Under the pieces are notes generated by a model. The model saw only the letters and a list, made by a program, of their open reading frames with translations, did not search any database and was not told the origin of the DNA. From Heterotrichella gracilis (Eukaryota; Sar; Xanthophyceae; Tribonematales; Xanthonemataceae), in the NCBI GenBank assembly GCA_032358255.1, contig JAULBX010013207.1, positions 36,104 to 100,103 of the forward strand: a DNA stretch of 64,000 bases. Direction: 5' to 3'. Shown here in pieces: positions 34,594-46,720 of this stretch. Numbering within the stretch: the first letter of the stretch is position 1; each line of letters begins with the position of its first letter. The position numbers and the translations under genes were made by a program.

Positions 34594-37119
34594 ATGAAGA
34601 AGACGCAAGTCCTGTTGATCCTGGCGGCGGTGGCGGTGGCGGTGGCGGTGGCGGTGGCGGTGGCGGTGGGAGGCGCCCATGCACAGGGAGAAGGTATGTT
34701 GACACACAGTGTGTGGCCTCCTCCTCCAGGGGATTGGTCTACACCACCCAGGATTGCACTCCAGGCAATGATTGGGAAGATCTGTGTGGGTTGCAGTTGG
34801 CTCCGCAGAAACTTGGGAGTTGCAACCCACATGGTTTCAGAATATGCATACTTGGGGAAAGCAGTGGTTAGTGGCCATGGTGGCAACAGCACAAGCCCAC
34901 CAGCACACAAGACACGCACAAGCAAAGAAACAAGCACCACCCACTAACACAATCAATAGCTTGGGTAGAAGCTTAAATTCATGGTAGAACCATGCAGAGA
35001 GCGCTCCTAGGCCGCATCTATAATTACAAAATATGCATATGCATTAGCGCCGCTGGGCCCCCCCCGGGGCCATGCGCCTGGCTATTTGGCTCCCTCAATA
35101 GTACTGCTGTAGCATCCATCATGATGCATGACCAACTCGCGGCAATGCGTATTGAGGGCTTAGGTTTAGGGTTCAGGGTTTAGGGTTTCCATGCGCAGTG
35201 CCCATTGCCTGCAGCTGCACAGGAAACGCCATGCGTGTTACCTGTGGTGCCCTGGTGCGAGCCAGTGGCCCCCTAACTACGCCTCTGTGCGTTCCCTTCC
35301 TTCCTTTCTTTCTGCATGACCCTAAACACTAACCGTAAACCCTAAACCACATGTGCTACCCGTAGGACCAGACCCTGTCATTGACATCATTGCAACCCGA
35401 ATGTCTAGCAGTTGAAGTGGTGACTGCACGCAACTGCATGGTCCAATGGATTTTGCAGGCCGGTCCTCATGGTCCATTAAAAATTCTGAATATCTGCCTC
35501 TCCCTGCAGGGGGCACAAGGAGGGAGCCCATGATGGCCTCACCCCCACTCATAGCCCCAGCACCGCATTTGATCGCCCCCATTCCAGCCTCGGAGGCCCC
35601 CCGTGCCGGCCCCCCTGCAAATGGCGAGCGTGCCATTGTCATCAACCCCTGGACGGGCCCGGGGGTGAAATACCCAAATGTCACCATTTGCGTGGGGGGC
35701 ACAATTACCTGGGAGTGGCAGGCGGCCAACCCCCCCTTCCCACACGGTGTGTGGCGCACCCCCTCCTACAATTGCCCCCTGGAGTTTATGCAGAGCCGCA
35801 ATGCGCCGGATTTAAAGGAAATCGCGGCTGCCAGTAATGGCGGCCGTGCGTCTGTCACCATCCCATCCACTGGCCTGGTGCGCTGGGATACCCTAAAACT
35901 CTGAAACCCTAGTCTAGGGTTTTGCGGCCGCCATTGGCGGCTGCACATCTGTGACCCCCCCACCCCCTGGAATGGTGCGCTGGGAACCCTCAAAACCCTC
36001 TAGGGTCAGTAGAATCGGGGGTGCTAATATGTAAACCAGACATGTTTTTGTACGTTTACACGCCTGCTACATTCTAGGGTCTTGAAAATGCGCGTACATG
36101 CAAGGTTGCATGTTCAGCTAGAAGCGTTTCCAAGGATGCAGTTTGGGGTTTGCATACAGGTCTGGGGACGGACGCTTGTGTGGCTCAACCCTTGAACCTG
36201 CGCAACCACCCATTGAAACCCTTAGGGTAAATTGAAGCGACACCATGCCTGCTTCCACCTGAGTTCATGCCCAAACCGGTATTGCGTGGGCCAACTGGAA
36301 ATCAGTTGTGTGACTCCCTGTGCTAGTCGCTGGCAGGCGTAAAGTACTCTTGCCCGCAAAAAGCACAGGAATACAAGTGTGATTTACAGATGGCATACCC
36401 AAAATGCGTCTTTGGCATGCCCTCAAGCACTGGTGGAAGCAGACATGTTGGGACAGTTCAAGCTGATGTAATTTAGTTTAATTTAAAATTGAAATTAGAC
36501 AGATACGAACATAAATAATGCAACAAAAGGGACAAGAGCTTTCTAGCTTTAACTCGGGGCGCCAAAACCCTAGTCGGCCAGAAACACCTCTAGCCCAGGT
36601 TGCTTTTGATACTGAATGCTTCTCCTGACTCGTCGCCATCTCCTTCTTTCACTGACACCCCTTGTCCACCTTGCCCTTCCTCCATAGTACTGCTACACCT
36701 GCCCTTTGCGGGCCACTGTCATGCTTCCCCTGAACCAGCATTTCCCTCAACCGTTCACCGACATTATTTATCAATACCCCCTTTTCCCCTTGTGCCAGAG
36801 TACTGCTACGCCCACCCAGGGCCGGACCACTGCCATGCGCCCCCTGAGTCATTATCTCCTCCCATTCACTGAAACGCCGTCCTCCCCTTCTCCCTTAACC
36901 CCAAGTACTGCTACGCCTGCCCTGTGCCGGGCCGCTGCCAAAGCTTCCCTAGGAAAACAAATGCCCCTGCCAAGCAGCCTCTAATTCAGTATCTCCTGCC
37001 ACTCACTGACATGCCCTCACCCCCATATCCCCCCTGGCCCCCAGTACTGCTACGCCTGCCCTGTGCCGGGCCACTGCCAGGTGGGCATGCGCTTCTGTGC
37101 CCAGGCGGTCAACTGCTAA
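34594..37119 (+). CDS. Secreted phytocyanin-like cupredoxin 2
   Basis: Exons 34594-34693, 35510-35877, 37045-37119; 180 aa, TAA stop. The signal peptide has an unusual hydrophobic core of alternating Ala-Val built from a GCGGTG hexanucleotide repeat, ending GGAHA-Q. A Pro/Ala-rich linker (PPLIAPAPHLIAPIPAS) precedes the domain: VINPWTGPGVKYPNVTICVG, GTITWEWQ, PHGVWRTPSYNCP, and CYACPVPGHCQVGMRFC. Predicted copper ligands are His112, Cys161, His166, Met171. Same intron positions and phases (1, 0) as genes E and H. An extracellular electron-transfer role is inferred. Three decayed copies of the exon 3 acceptor lie upstream of exon 3 and several copies of the stop region lie downstream. Confidence 0.86.
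35915..35995. repeat. Copy of cupredoxin 2 exon 2 donor edge
   Basis: About 65 bp with GCGGC.GCCA, GGCGGC, TCTGT.ACC and TGGTGCGCTGGGA repeats the exon 2 end at 35823-35890. Confidence 0.7.
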
Positions 37120-37310
37120 ACCACGACACCCTTGGCAAGGGTTTTGGAGCAAGCTGCTGTTGCGCTCAGGCGGTCACCTGCTGAGCCACGATGGATACGC
37201 TCCTTGGGGTTTCACCTGCTAAACATCGAAGCCCTGATCAATTCACCCTGCGCAAGGGTTTAGAGCACGATTTTGTTAACTCGAGGTCACCTGCTGACAT
37301 GCTTGACAAG
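36640..37310. repeat. Tandem units around the cupredoxin 2 terminal exon
   Basis: Units of about 110-120 bp carry TAGTACTGCTAC or AAGTACTGCTAC plus TGCC..G.GCCGGGCC at 36686, 36799, 36904 and in the true exon at 37042. After the stop codon, the GGCGGTCAACTGCTAAACCACG word recurs as variants at about 37170, 37208 and 37285. Confidence 0.85.
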
Positions 37311-39131
37311 AGTTCAATCCTCATTGCATTCATATCAGGTACAAGGGTCCTGGCTGGTTGCACTGTCCTGGTGCAAGCACGGGACCCTCAACTCCGCCTA
37401 TGTGCGTTGCGTTGCCAAACGGCTTGCTTACTTCTTACTTACAAGTGACCTTGCCTTTTGTGATTAAGCTACGGTGGCCAGTTGAGGGTTTAGCAGGCCA
37501 TCATTGCCAACGGATGAGCAGCAATACCTACATAGGCGTTTGGGAACCACCCAGGTTTTGCTCCATGAAGCTGTGTTTGAGAGCCTGCTTCCAGGGTGCA
37601 GCAAACAGATACTAGCAGTATTTGCCTGCAGAGTACTGTATGCATGTTTATCACCTGACCTCGACTCTAGTATGCATCCAGGCATGCTACAACAGCGCAT
37701 TGCAAGTGGCAGACGGCCACATATGCATTGCCATGACCAATTGTGAAGCCAATGCTTCTCACATCAGCAAGACATGTTGAAAGTTAGTGTGTCGGCGTGT
37801 GCACCGGTGCAATGGTGCATTTTGTGTTCCAGCCAGTTTCCCGCATCCGAGGGTTTGTTGATGCACACATGCGCACTGACAAACGTTTTGGTCCCAGTGT
37901 CCAACGGATTGACAATAGGGTCCTGGTACGCATTCCATTAGGGTTTTTGTGGCGCACAGCCCAACATGGCACCAAGAATTTGCATGGCAGCACATTGTGA
38001 TAACAGCCCATGAGGCCCTCATGGGCCTCATGGAATGATTCCACACCGGGTGGAAGGGTCCCTTTGCACCTCCCTTTGTACTCAAATTGCTAATGGACCA
38101 GCCCTTGTAGCTTACCAAGGCATTCCACAAGGTGTTAACAATTATGCAGCAGATACTGATTGTGGTACATGACCACAGCGGCTTAAGATAGTGACTCAGA
38201 ATAGCCCATATCCAGGCTTGTGCTGCTTGAAACTGAATTGGCGCACAGCTGAATGAATCTGTGAGAGAGCAAATACAGTTCCTTGCCTTGACTGTAAGGT
38301 GCTGTATTTTTGTTTCAAATTGGGCTTGGATGTTACAACTTGTGACATGATGGCAATCTAGCGCCCATTGGACAACGTCATGCATACAACATGCGGCACT
38401 GCTAAATCATGCAAAGTGCCCCTATACAAAAACCTTGAACTCTAAACAGGATCCATAGGGTGGGGCTGTGCGAACGCCACATCTCCCAAGCCTTCAAGCA
38501 TAATATCGAATTGGCATGTCAAGCAACTGCATGCCATGCAAATGCCGGGTGTGCTGATGCATCGGCAGCGCAGGCAGAAACGCATGCATGTATATGCGGA
38601 TGGCTATCACTCAGGGACAGACAAGCGATCAAATCAGGGTTGGTGGAAACCACAGTGGCTGACACTACACTTGACCACATTATGTTATAAAAGGGATACT
38701 TGCACATGCAGCCGCAATCACAAAACAAAGCCTGGCAGCACACAACAGCAAAAGTACACAGCAAAAAGTTTCAAGGTGGGTGAACAAAGGCAAATTTCTT
38801 GGCAATAGATGGTACAGTGCTGCTGTGGTCAATAGCAAATTATGTCCATCACATGCGCAGCTGATCCAGATCGCAAGGCTTAACTACACCGATCATGAAT
38901 TCTACTCATAATTGAAGGCAGACATGTTCCATATTCTGGCACATCTCCAAACCCTAAAATAGGGTATGGCATGGTGCGCCAACCACTGCGCTTCACTGTT
39001 TTGACAAGTCACAAACCTTGCACAGCAGGCAAGCGTGCTGCCAGCAAACCCTTGCCTAGGATATTGCAAGTCATCCGTTGCACACCTCCACACAGCATCT
39101 TACTCCAAACCCTTGACTAGGGTATTGTGGT
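37120..39131. other. Convergent intergenic region between cupredoxins 2 and 3
   Basis: About 2 kb. A 208-codon open frame lies on the minus strand (38385-37759). It has no recognisable domain and an ordinary, Cys/His/Trp-rich composition, so I do not call it a gene. A near-perfect 9-bp inverted repeat (CCCATGAGG/CCTCATGGG) is at about 38017-38035. No telomere-like units were noticed in its central part. Confidence 0.45.
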
Positions 39132-40845
39132 TCAGCAGTTGACGGGCTGCACACAGAAGTGCATGCCTGCATCGCAGTGGCCCGGCACAGGGCAGGCGTA
39201 GCAGTACTGGGGACAAGGGAAAAAAAGGGGAGAGGGTGTGTCAGTATATGGGAGGAGATACTGAATCAGGGGGAGCATGCAGTGGCCTGGCACAGGGCCG
39301 GCGTAGCAGTGACTGGGGGCAAGGGGGGAATGTGGGGGTCAGCAATGCCACTCCAAGGGGAGCTCAGCAGCACCAGTCAAGGGGAGGCAAGAAAACACAT
39401 GTATTTTGCAGACGGGATATCAGGATAGGTAATCAGAAGCCCTGACTGCGCTACCAGAACCACAATCAAACTCATTAGTTTACAACAAAACTTCTGCAGA
39501 AAACATGCACATTTGCCACATTAGTCGCAGGGTGATGCACGGCAGAAACAAGCCTGTAGGGCATATGCTAGGCTACAGGGCAGCCCGGGATAACCTCTAG
39601 GATATGCACTAGGGTAACCCCTAGGGTTTTCATCTCACCTGCTCGCACTCGTCCACCACCTGCATGGCCTGGCTGCTGGTGCTGGGCGCGGCACTAGGGT
39701 ACACACTGGGGTGACCGCTAGGGTTCCAGCGCACCAGTAGGCAACGCACTAGGGTAATGGCTAGGGTCCCACCGCCTGAGTGGGTAGTAGGGTAAGCCCA
39801 TTAGGGTATCTGCTAGGGTTTTTAGCGCACCTGCTCACACTCGTCCACCACCTGCGTAGCCTGGCCGCTGCTGCTGGGCGCCGCAATCCTCTTCAGATCC
39901 GGCTCATTGGGGGACTCCACAAATGCCGTGGGGCACTTATACGTGGGGACCTTCCACAGCCCGTGCTGCAGCGCGGAGTTGGTGTTCCATTTCCAGGTGA
40001 TGGTGGCGTTGATGCACGCAGAGACATTGGGGTACATCACTCCGAGGGTCCAGGGGTCGATGGTGATGGAGGCCTGGCAGAGGGCAGGGGGGGTGGAGGT
40101 GGAGAGGGGGGTGACGGGTGTGACAGCGGTCCACTGGTCGCCGGCTGCGGGTGGGGGTGGGGGGGTGGGGGTGAGTGGCGGCTCATTCACGGTGGTTAGG
40201 CGCAGGCAAGGTGAGGCACATCCTTACCCTGATTGGGTGTGCAGGTGCACTGCAGTGGTTAGGGTTCAGGGTGTAGGGTTTTGCGATGTCGCCGGCTGCG
40301 GGTGGGGGATGGGGGGTGGGGGTGAGTGGTGGCTAATGATGGGTAGGGGCATGGTGGGTGCGGGTGCGCCGCGGCGGATGCATCAGGAAAAATTCTTACC
40401 TAGAGTGAAGTGCAGGCGCATGATTAGGGTACGGGGTTTATGGTTTGCAGTGGCGCATGGTGGTTGGACGCAGCGCAAGTGTGGATGGCAAGGAGGCATT
40501 ACCCTAAACCCCTATGGATGCATGTACGTGCATGAGGAGTTCTCCCACGCCCTCACCATCTGCGTGTGCTTTGTTGTGGAAATCAGGAGTGAGAGCAATC
40601 TGCCACTGAGTGTTGGATTAAGGCAAACCCACACAGGTTCACAGTCACCCAATCAGAGGTTGTCAATACCCACTTGTGGCCATTCCGGTCATCCCAGTGG
40701 TGCCGGTCTGTCCACCGCCACCAGTGGTAGCGCCACCACCGCCGCCCATCATGGTGTAGCCGCTGCCGTACTGCGCGTGGGCGCCACCAGCGGCCACCGC
40801 CACCACCAGCGCCACCACCAACACACAGACGCGTGCTTTGTTCAT
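39132..40845 (-). CDS. Secreted phytocyanin-like cupredoxin 3
   Basis: Exons 40845-40674, 40144-39831, 39206-39132; 186 aa, TGA stop. Signal peptide MNKARVCVLVVALVVAVAAG, ending AHA-Q. A Gly/Thr/Met-rich linker (residues 27-57) leads to the domain: ITIDPWTLGVMYPNVSACI, ATITWKWN, QHGLWKVPTYKCP, and CYACPVPGHCDAGMHFC. Predicted copper ligands are His118, Cys167, His172, Met177. Intron phases (1, 0) match genes E and G. An extracellular blue-copper protein is inferred; the redox partner is unknown. The opposite strand has a long open frame (39907-40875) that is a GC-rich shadow. Copies of the exon 2 donor, exon 2 acceptor and exon 3 acceptor lie in the introns. Confidence 0.86.
39275..40335. repeat. 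Copied exon edges of cupredoxin 3
   Basis: 39279-39318 repeats the exon 3 start. 39640-39696 repeats the exon 2 end (the frame still reads TSSQAMQVVDECEQ before GTGAG). 40285-40335 repeats the exon 2 acceptor (CGCCGGCTGCGGGTGGGGG). Confidence 0.8.
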
Positions 40846-42708
40846 GTTGGGGTTATTGGTCAACGGTCCCTGTGATGAGCAATAGCCTGTTTACCTCGGG
40901 GTTGCACAACCTCGTAACACGAGTTTCTCAAAAGTAGCCCTAGTCACGATGCCACAGACGACCACCCACGTTCTCAGCAAGGTAACGTCTTCAAGGTGTA
41001 TGGAGGCGCAAGCTGTGTTGTGTTCCGAACCACGCTGGGAGCCTCTTGAGCTGCTGTTATGGTGCGCTGAGACCAAGGTTGGGCGGTCGTTGCTGCCTAT
41101 CCCATGCATGTGTAACTTGCCAAAGGACGTGAGTCAGCATGGACAGCTACAAGGCCTGTTTGCAGCCTCAAACCCTCGCTGTTACCAATGTGGGGCCGCA
41201 GCATGAAGCTCTAGGTTCCCATGTACTAAGTAGTGACTTGCAATTTCACCCGTAGGCACACCACAATTCCCATGCATGTTGACGCAGCGCACGCGTACGT
41301 CAGCATAGTTAAGAAGACCCAAGTGTGCTCCACACGGGTGCTTGGAGGAGACTTTTACAGGCGCCAAGTTCCCACGCGCTGCGTAGGGATCTCTGATGCA
41401 ATCACGCACATACAAGGCTGGCACGTGGAATGTAATTTACTTTAGTGAGAAATCTCTAGTCTAGTCTAAGACCTAGACACCCCAGCTCCTTAAAAGCCCC
41501 ATTTGCCTTTTATCGCCACGACAGGGTTCATGTTTATACGGCTTTGAAAGTCGCAACCACCAAGCTAAGCTAGGTTTTATCAGGTGTTGTAAACCCTATA
41601 TTAGGGTCTTAAGGCCTACCAGACCTCCCCGGGATTCCATCAGATCTCACAAATCAGTTACTTTTGGAGGCCGCCCGCGGACAGCGGGGCGCTGGGCGGG
41701 CACTCGCCCTCTTCTTCAAACACCAAGTAGGCAGCAACCCACCCCCACATGCACGTGCATAGCACATGTGGCTCCATGTGCCTTGGAGGAAGGGAATACA
41801 GCTGGCCTCACCGTTTGCCTGGCGTGAGGTGCTGGGCAAAGCCTGAAACCTGTGCCTAAAGCGTTTGTTTTGCAGCAAACGGTCGAGTCTCCGGTTGTTA
41901 TGAAGGCTTACCCAGCTCGAGAGGGAATAGACGGTGTTGGCGGCACCTTTGACGGCCTTGGCCCCTGCTTTGACTCGATTTGTTGCCAAGGTGAAGACGT
42001 AACGGTAACCTCACAGACCACCCAGTGCAACGACTCCAGCGTTGCACCAACGTGCATAGTCTGCGAAGCTTACAGGTGCGCCCAAATGTGTGGATTGCTA
42101 GGACACAGCGTATACCACAGCAGTTTTGCTGTGGATCAGGTAGCGGTCACACACTGTCTATGCAGCCTTCACTTGTGCGGAAACAGGCTGTGATAGCAAC
42201 CTGGGGAAGGCTTGGATATGTCAAACAACGTGTTTAGGGTGCTGTGGCATTCCAGCATGCAAGGCTTTTGCTACCACACATTCTTGAAGCCTCAGGCTGA
42301 TCCATGCATGTGAATCCCCATTGCTGTGCACACACATGGGATTTCTCCAATGCTCAGTGGTGTCCCTCTAGTGTGTCTCATCCTCAGTAGAGTGAGTGGC
42401 TAGGTACCCTGGACCCCAAGTTGAAACAGTGCACACAGGCCCTTGCTGGTACCTTCAAAACCATGCTTGACATTGACAGGTTCTGTGCACTAACACACTG
42501 TGTCAGTGACAGAACAGAAAGGCACTCCAAGCGTCATGAGGGCAGCATATGCCCAGCACCAAAGGTGCCTGGCGTGGCATGAAGGCATGGCAGTTTGAAT
42601 CAAGCGGGTAGCAACAATCCTGTTCCCATGCGCAGGACTCCAAGCCTCCACAGGCAATTTCTCACCTCAAGGCCACCGCATCACCCCCGCCCCCGCCCAA
42701 ATCCACAC
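40846..42708. promoter_or_regulatory. Divergent intergenic region between cupredoxin 3 and gene I
   Basis: About 1.9 kb expected to hold two promoters. A minus-strand open frame at 41989-41654 (ATNRVKAGAKAVKGAANTVY, later LDRLLQNKRFRHRFQAL) looks partly coding and has a possible donor at about 41813, but it lacks an ATG and a recognised domain, so it is only a candidate small gene. Confidence 0.4.
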
Positions 42709-45088
42709 ATGGCGTGGGGACTTAAACTCCTCCTGGGGATTGCCCTGGTGGCTCTCATCCCCAGCTGCATGGCTGCCAGCCCCCGGCGCCAGCTGAAACA
42801 GGCCGTCAATTTCCCCTTGTCAACATTTGCACTCCCCACAGCCGCCTCCACGGGTGGGGGCTCGACCAGCACCAGCACCAGCACCAACATGGGTGGGGGT
42901 GGTGGGGGTGTCACCGGTGGGGGTTCCACCACCACCACCTCCACCCCCGGTGGGGGCGCATCAAGCTCAAGCTCCAGCAGCTCAACGGTGTGGTACCTTG
43001 AAACCCTAAACCTTAAACCCTGAACCCTATTGTCTAGGGCTTGGCACCAACATTGGCCTGGCCAGTCAGCTCTCCAGTGTGATGACCCTAAATTTTAAAC
43101 CCTAGACCCTGGCGCTCAATTGCCAATTGCCAGTCCGCAGCATCAGGGTCACAAATTCGATTTTCATTCTTCTGTCCCCCTCGTGCCTACAAATGGCATG
43201 ACCATCCCACGCAGCTCACCATATTCCCCTTTCCCCCCTTTTCCCCAGAACGGCGTAACCATCACCACACGCGGCCAAGCATTGGACAGGGCAAAGCTGC
43301 ACAGCAGTGAGCCAAACCCTAATCCCTGAACCCTAGACCCTGGTGCTTGATTGCCAGCCCCAACCATCAGGGCCACACAAAGTTCAGTTCTAATCTATTT
43401 TCATCCCTCTCTCCGCCCCCCTCTTGCCCAGAAAAGCCACCAGCACATCCCACACAGCTCACCATTCCACGATTTTCCCTTGTCCCTAGAATGGCTACCG
43501 TATCCTACGCAGCTCACCATTCACTCTTTTTCCTTGTCCCCAGAACGGCGTCACCATCACCACCCGCAGCCAGGCCACCCCCTCAGGCACGCAGCAGGTG
43601 ACAACCGTGGACACACCGGCAGGGTCGGCCACACTGCCAGACGTAGGTGAGAGGCGGCGGGTGGGGTGGGCTGGTGCCTGCATTGTCCTCCTTTAATGGG
43701 GGATCTGTACCAATACATTGATAAAGCCTTGAACAGCGCAGGGGGGTTGTATTTTGGTGGGGAGTTTAGGGTTTAGGGTTTAGGTGGGGGTTGGTTTGTT
43801 CATGTGCTGCGAGAGCTGTAGGGCCATCCACCAGTTGCAGTACGTTGGCTGGCTCGTCCGTCAAGGCAGAGTGGGCAGAGTGGGGGCATTCCATAGTGGG
43901 CCCACAGTGAGGGCAGATGAGGCGGTGGGTGCAGTGTGTCCGTTAGGTGCACCCCAACCATCTCCAGCCCAATTCCAGGTGATGCAAACATGGGGACCAT
44001 GTCACGCGTGCGCACAAAATCCCAAACCCTAGGGTTTGTTTTTTAAATAACACCCTGACCTCCCCTCGCAGACCACGTGACTGTCGCCACCACCACCGGC
44101 ACCAACGCCACCACCGGCCAACCACAAACCATCTACGTCATCCACCTGCCCAACGGCACAACCACCACCATCCCCCCCACCCCCTCCGGAGCAGCCTCCA
44201 TGTCAGCCCAACAGTCAGCAGTGGGGGGTGGGGGCCCGGCTGGTGGTGCGGCTGGTGGTGCGGCTGGTGGTGTGGCTGGTGGTGTGGCTGGTGGTGTGGC
44301 TGGTGGTGTGGCTGGTGGGATGGGGGCTGCAACCACCAGCCTCTTCCCCATCTCACCGTTTGTTGCAAACCAGGCGTCTGCTGCTGTGGAGATGGAAATG
44401 GCTCCCGCCCCAGCCCCGGGGCCCGAGGGCGCATTCATGGGGATGGATTATTTCGCCCCGGTGACGCTGATAGAAGGGGTGAGTAGACCCTTTCCTTGGT
44501 AGGTGGCGCATGGGGTAGTGTGTGGGGCTGCTTTCGGGACAGCGTTTTAATGTCTTTCCTATGGGTTAGGAATTTTCCCTTGCCTAACTTGCTGATCGGT
44601 AACCAGGCATCTAATGGGGGGCTGGGATTGCGGTAGGTTCCACCCTGGGACCTGAGGGTGCATTCGTGGGGATGGATAAACCATCATCTTCCTGGCAATC
44701 CTTGCAAAGAGGCCTGTCAATGTGCAATGAAGCCTGTCCCCTGTACTTCCTTGCGTGCAGGGTTTGGGTAGGTTTTAGCATGCAGATTTCAGCCCGTGTA
44801 CTGCATGGGGTGTGTTGGAAGCGGCGGTAATGGAGAGTGAGGGCCAATGCTCGTTGGTGTCCTGCCCTATAATGTGTTGCTGAGCGGGTGCTTTGGGTGC
44901 TGGGCTGGCACTGACCCCTGCTCCTGGACCGCCTGTGGGCAAACCCCCGACCTTCAACCCTAACTCTACACCCTACACCCTACACCCTATATTTCTACAT
45001 GCTGCAGGCAGCCTTGCTTGAAGCGCTCACCGATTACGTTGTCATGTGTGCATTGCAGGGGGAGGAGTACCCATCATCTGGCGCGTGA
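42709..45088 (+). CDS. Secreted Gly/Thr/Ser-rich repeat protein, function unknown
   Basis: Exons 42709-42987, 43544-43646, 44072-44478, 45059-45088; phase-consistent, 272 aa, TGA stop. Signal peptide MAWGLKLLLGIALVALIPSC, then low-complexity STST, GGGGG and TTTT tracts and a Ser run. The middle part has NGVTITTRSQA and VTVATTTGTNATTG, and YVIHLPNGTTTTIPP. Exon 3 carries six repeats of GGAA/GGVA built from GGTGGTGTGGCT units, and ends FAPVTLIEG. No enzyme domain is visible. Composition and secretion suggest a structural cell-wall or extracellular-matrix protein, but this is inference. The last 10-codon exon (GEEYPSSGA) is the least certain part. It lies next to the cupredoxins and shares their expression strand pattern only loosely. 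Confidence 0.62.
43190..43570. repeat. Three copies of the gene I exon 2 acceptor edge
   Basis: The block CGCAGCTCACCAT, T-rich tract, CCCCAG, AACGGCGT is present at about 43211-43275, 43454-43500 and 43508-43570 (true exon). The first copy reads NGVTITTRGQALDRAK with an intact acceptor and a possible GTGAGC donor at 43306, so it is a candidate alternative exon. Confidence 0.8.
44640..44680. repeat. Copy of gene I exon 3 donor edge
   Basis: GGGACCTGAGGGTGCATTCG then GGGGATGGAT repeats the exon 3 text at about 44420-44450 with few changes. Confidence 0.75.
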
Positions 45089-46720
45089 TCTCGATTGCTG
45101 CGCCAAGGTGAAGGTCATGGTGTCTGCATGGTCTGGAACCAGCTCAAGCAGCAACCTGATTTGCATGGAGGGAGCCAGCTGACCAGCGTGTGGAGGCAGC
45201 TAGAAAGAAGAAAGGATTAAAACAAAACGCCCCCACACCCGGCGTTTTTGGGCGCCGGGTGTTGCATGGTAGATGTCTGATGTTCCCTTTGTGCCTCAAG
45301 TTGTAGTGCAACACCCAATCCCTGTGGGCAGCAGAAGTAGATGCACTCAGCACCAGGGGGCCTGGGCATTGGCAGCTGGATCAAGAAGGTCCAGTTGGAA
45401 TTTGCGGAATGAAAATGCATTGGAAGTGTGGGTCAGATTAGTGGACAGGAAGAGGAGGCAGCTGTGGGGCGACATATATATGCTTTCTTTTGTGGCGTAT
45501 GTATGCTTTTTTCTGTTCATGTGCATGCTGTATTTTCTGGCGCAGTTTGGTATCGGTGGGGGTAATGACATGCCATGCTTGATATGATATCAAGCGGCTG
45601 GAGGTGATAGCAAATAGCAAATGCATGCTTGGTGAGAGCAATAGCAAATCATATGATATGTATATGCTACATTATTACAAGTGTTGGAACATTGGCTTGA
45701 ATTTTGTAATGTCCCGGTGTGCTGGGATTTTTGTGAGTGATCATTGGACAAGTTGTCTTGTTGGATGCATGGCTGTAGTGACTAATGTGTTGCCGATAGG
45801 GCAGCTTGGTGGGAAGGTGGCATGCGGGGTACCCTCGCGTTGTCGGCATTTTCCAAGGCTGACTTATTATCGTGCATGTTCAGCGTTAGGGCTGAGTAGT
45901 GTAATGCAGGCCAAACATGTGGGAGAGGCCTGGGATGTGCAACTGCAACCACTGCACTGCAACGCCTAGAACCGATTGGGAAGACTGCATGTGGCCACTG
46001 GCGTTACTTCCACATGGGCTGACTTGACCACGCAGTTTTCAGGTTTCCAGCAAGCAGTTTTCAGGTTTGCTTTCATCTGATCAAGACCTGAAAAAGGATG
46101 TACATTATCAGTGACAGGAGAGGGTTGCTTGGCAAAAAGCAAGAAACTGTGATGCTGTTTTGCTAGGGTTTCTCGCTAGCAAAGAACCCTACACAACCCT
46201 ATACAACTGAGCAGCCTGGCCACGGACCGCTCGAACGGTTCCTTTACAGCGTGGGGTGCTGCTGTGTGCGTTTTCCAACACAATTAGTTGCCGAGGATGG
46301 CCGTGTCAACGCACTACAACAGCGCTCTTGCTAGACCGAACTTGGTAACTCCTCTTTTGTGGAGCCACGTCATGGCAGTGGGTCCACGCTAGCAATCCAG
46401 TGATATGTGCGTGCACACAGCATGCTGAGCACAGAAGCTTTGCTCCTTCCGGTTCCCTTGTTGCATATCTATCAGGACTGCAAACAACCCAGGCGACCAA
46501 CACCTGCACTTTTTCAAGCTGTGAGCACTTTTTAGACCCAAGGGTGCTTCCCTATTCACCCTCCCGCAGCAAATCAGTCAACACCAGTCTGGCCAGGTAC
46601 AGCAACCAACTTGTTCAGTCCATCATCCTGGCCCGTTTCTGGCCCATCGCGGGCTGCCGTGCGCGCGGCCTCGTCTCGGCATCCGCCGCGCATGCCCCCT
46701 TCACCCCCCACACACCGGCC
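45089..46720. other. Intergenic region before the cryptochrome gene
   Basis: About 1.6 kb, presumed 3' flank of gene I and promoter of gene J. A strong hairpin (ACACCCGGCG, 8-nt loop, CGCCGGGTGT) lies at 45234-45261. The reading frame of cryptochrome exon 1 is open upstream to about 46400, but without another ATG. Confidence 0.5.

Noticed and set aside
37759-38385. 208-aa minus-strand open frame
   Set aside because: No domain, no splice or paralogue support, Cys/His/Trp-rich composition like chance translation. A transposon remnant is possible but not supported.
39907-40875. 322-aa plus-strand open frame
   Set aside because: Antisense to cupredoxin 3; its length comes from GC-rich coding sequence on the other strand, and it has no domain.
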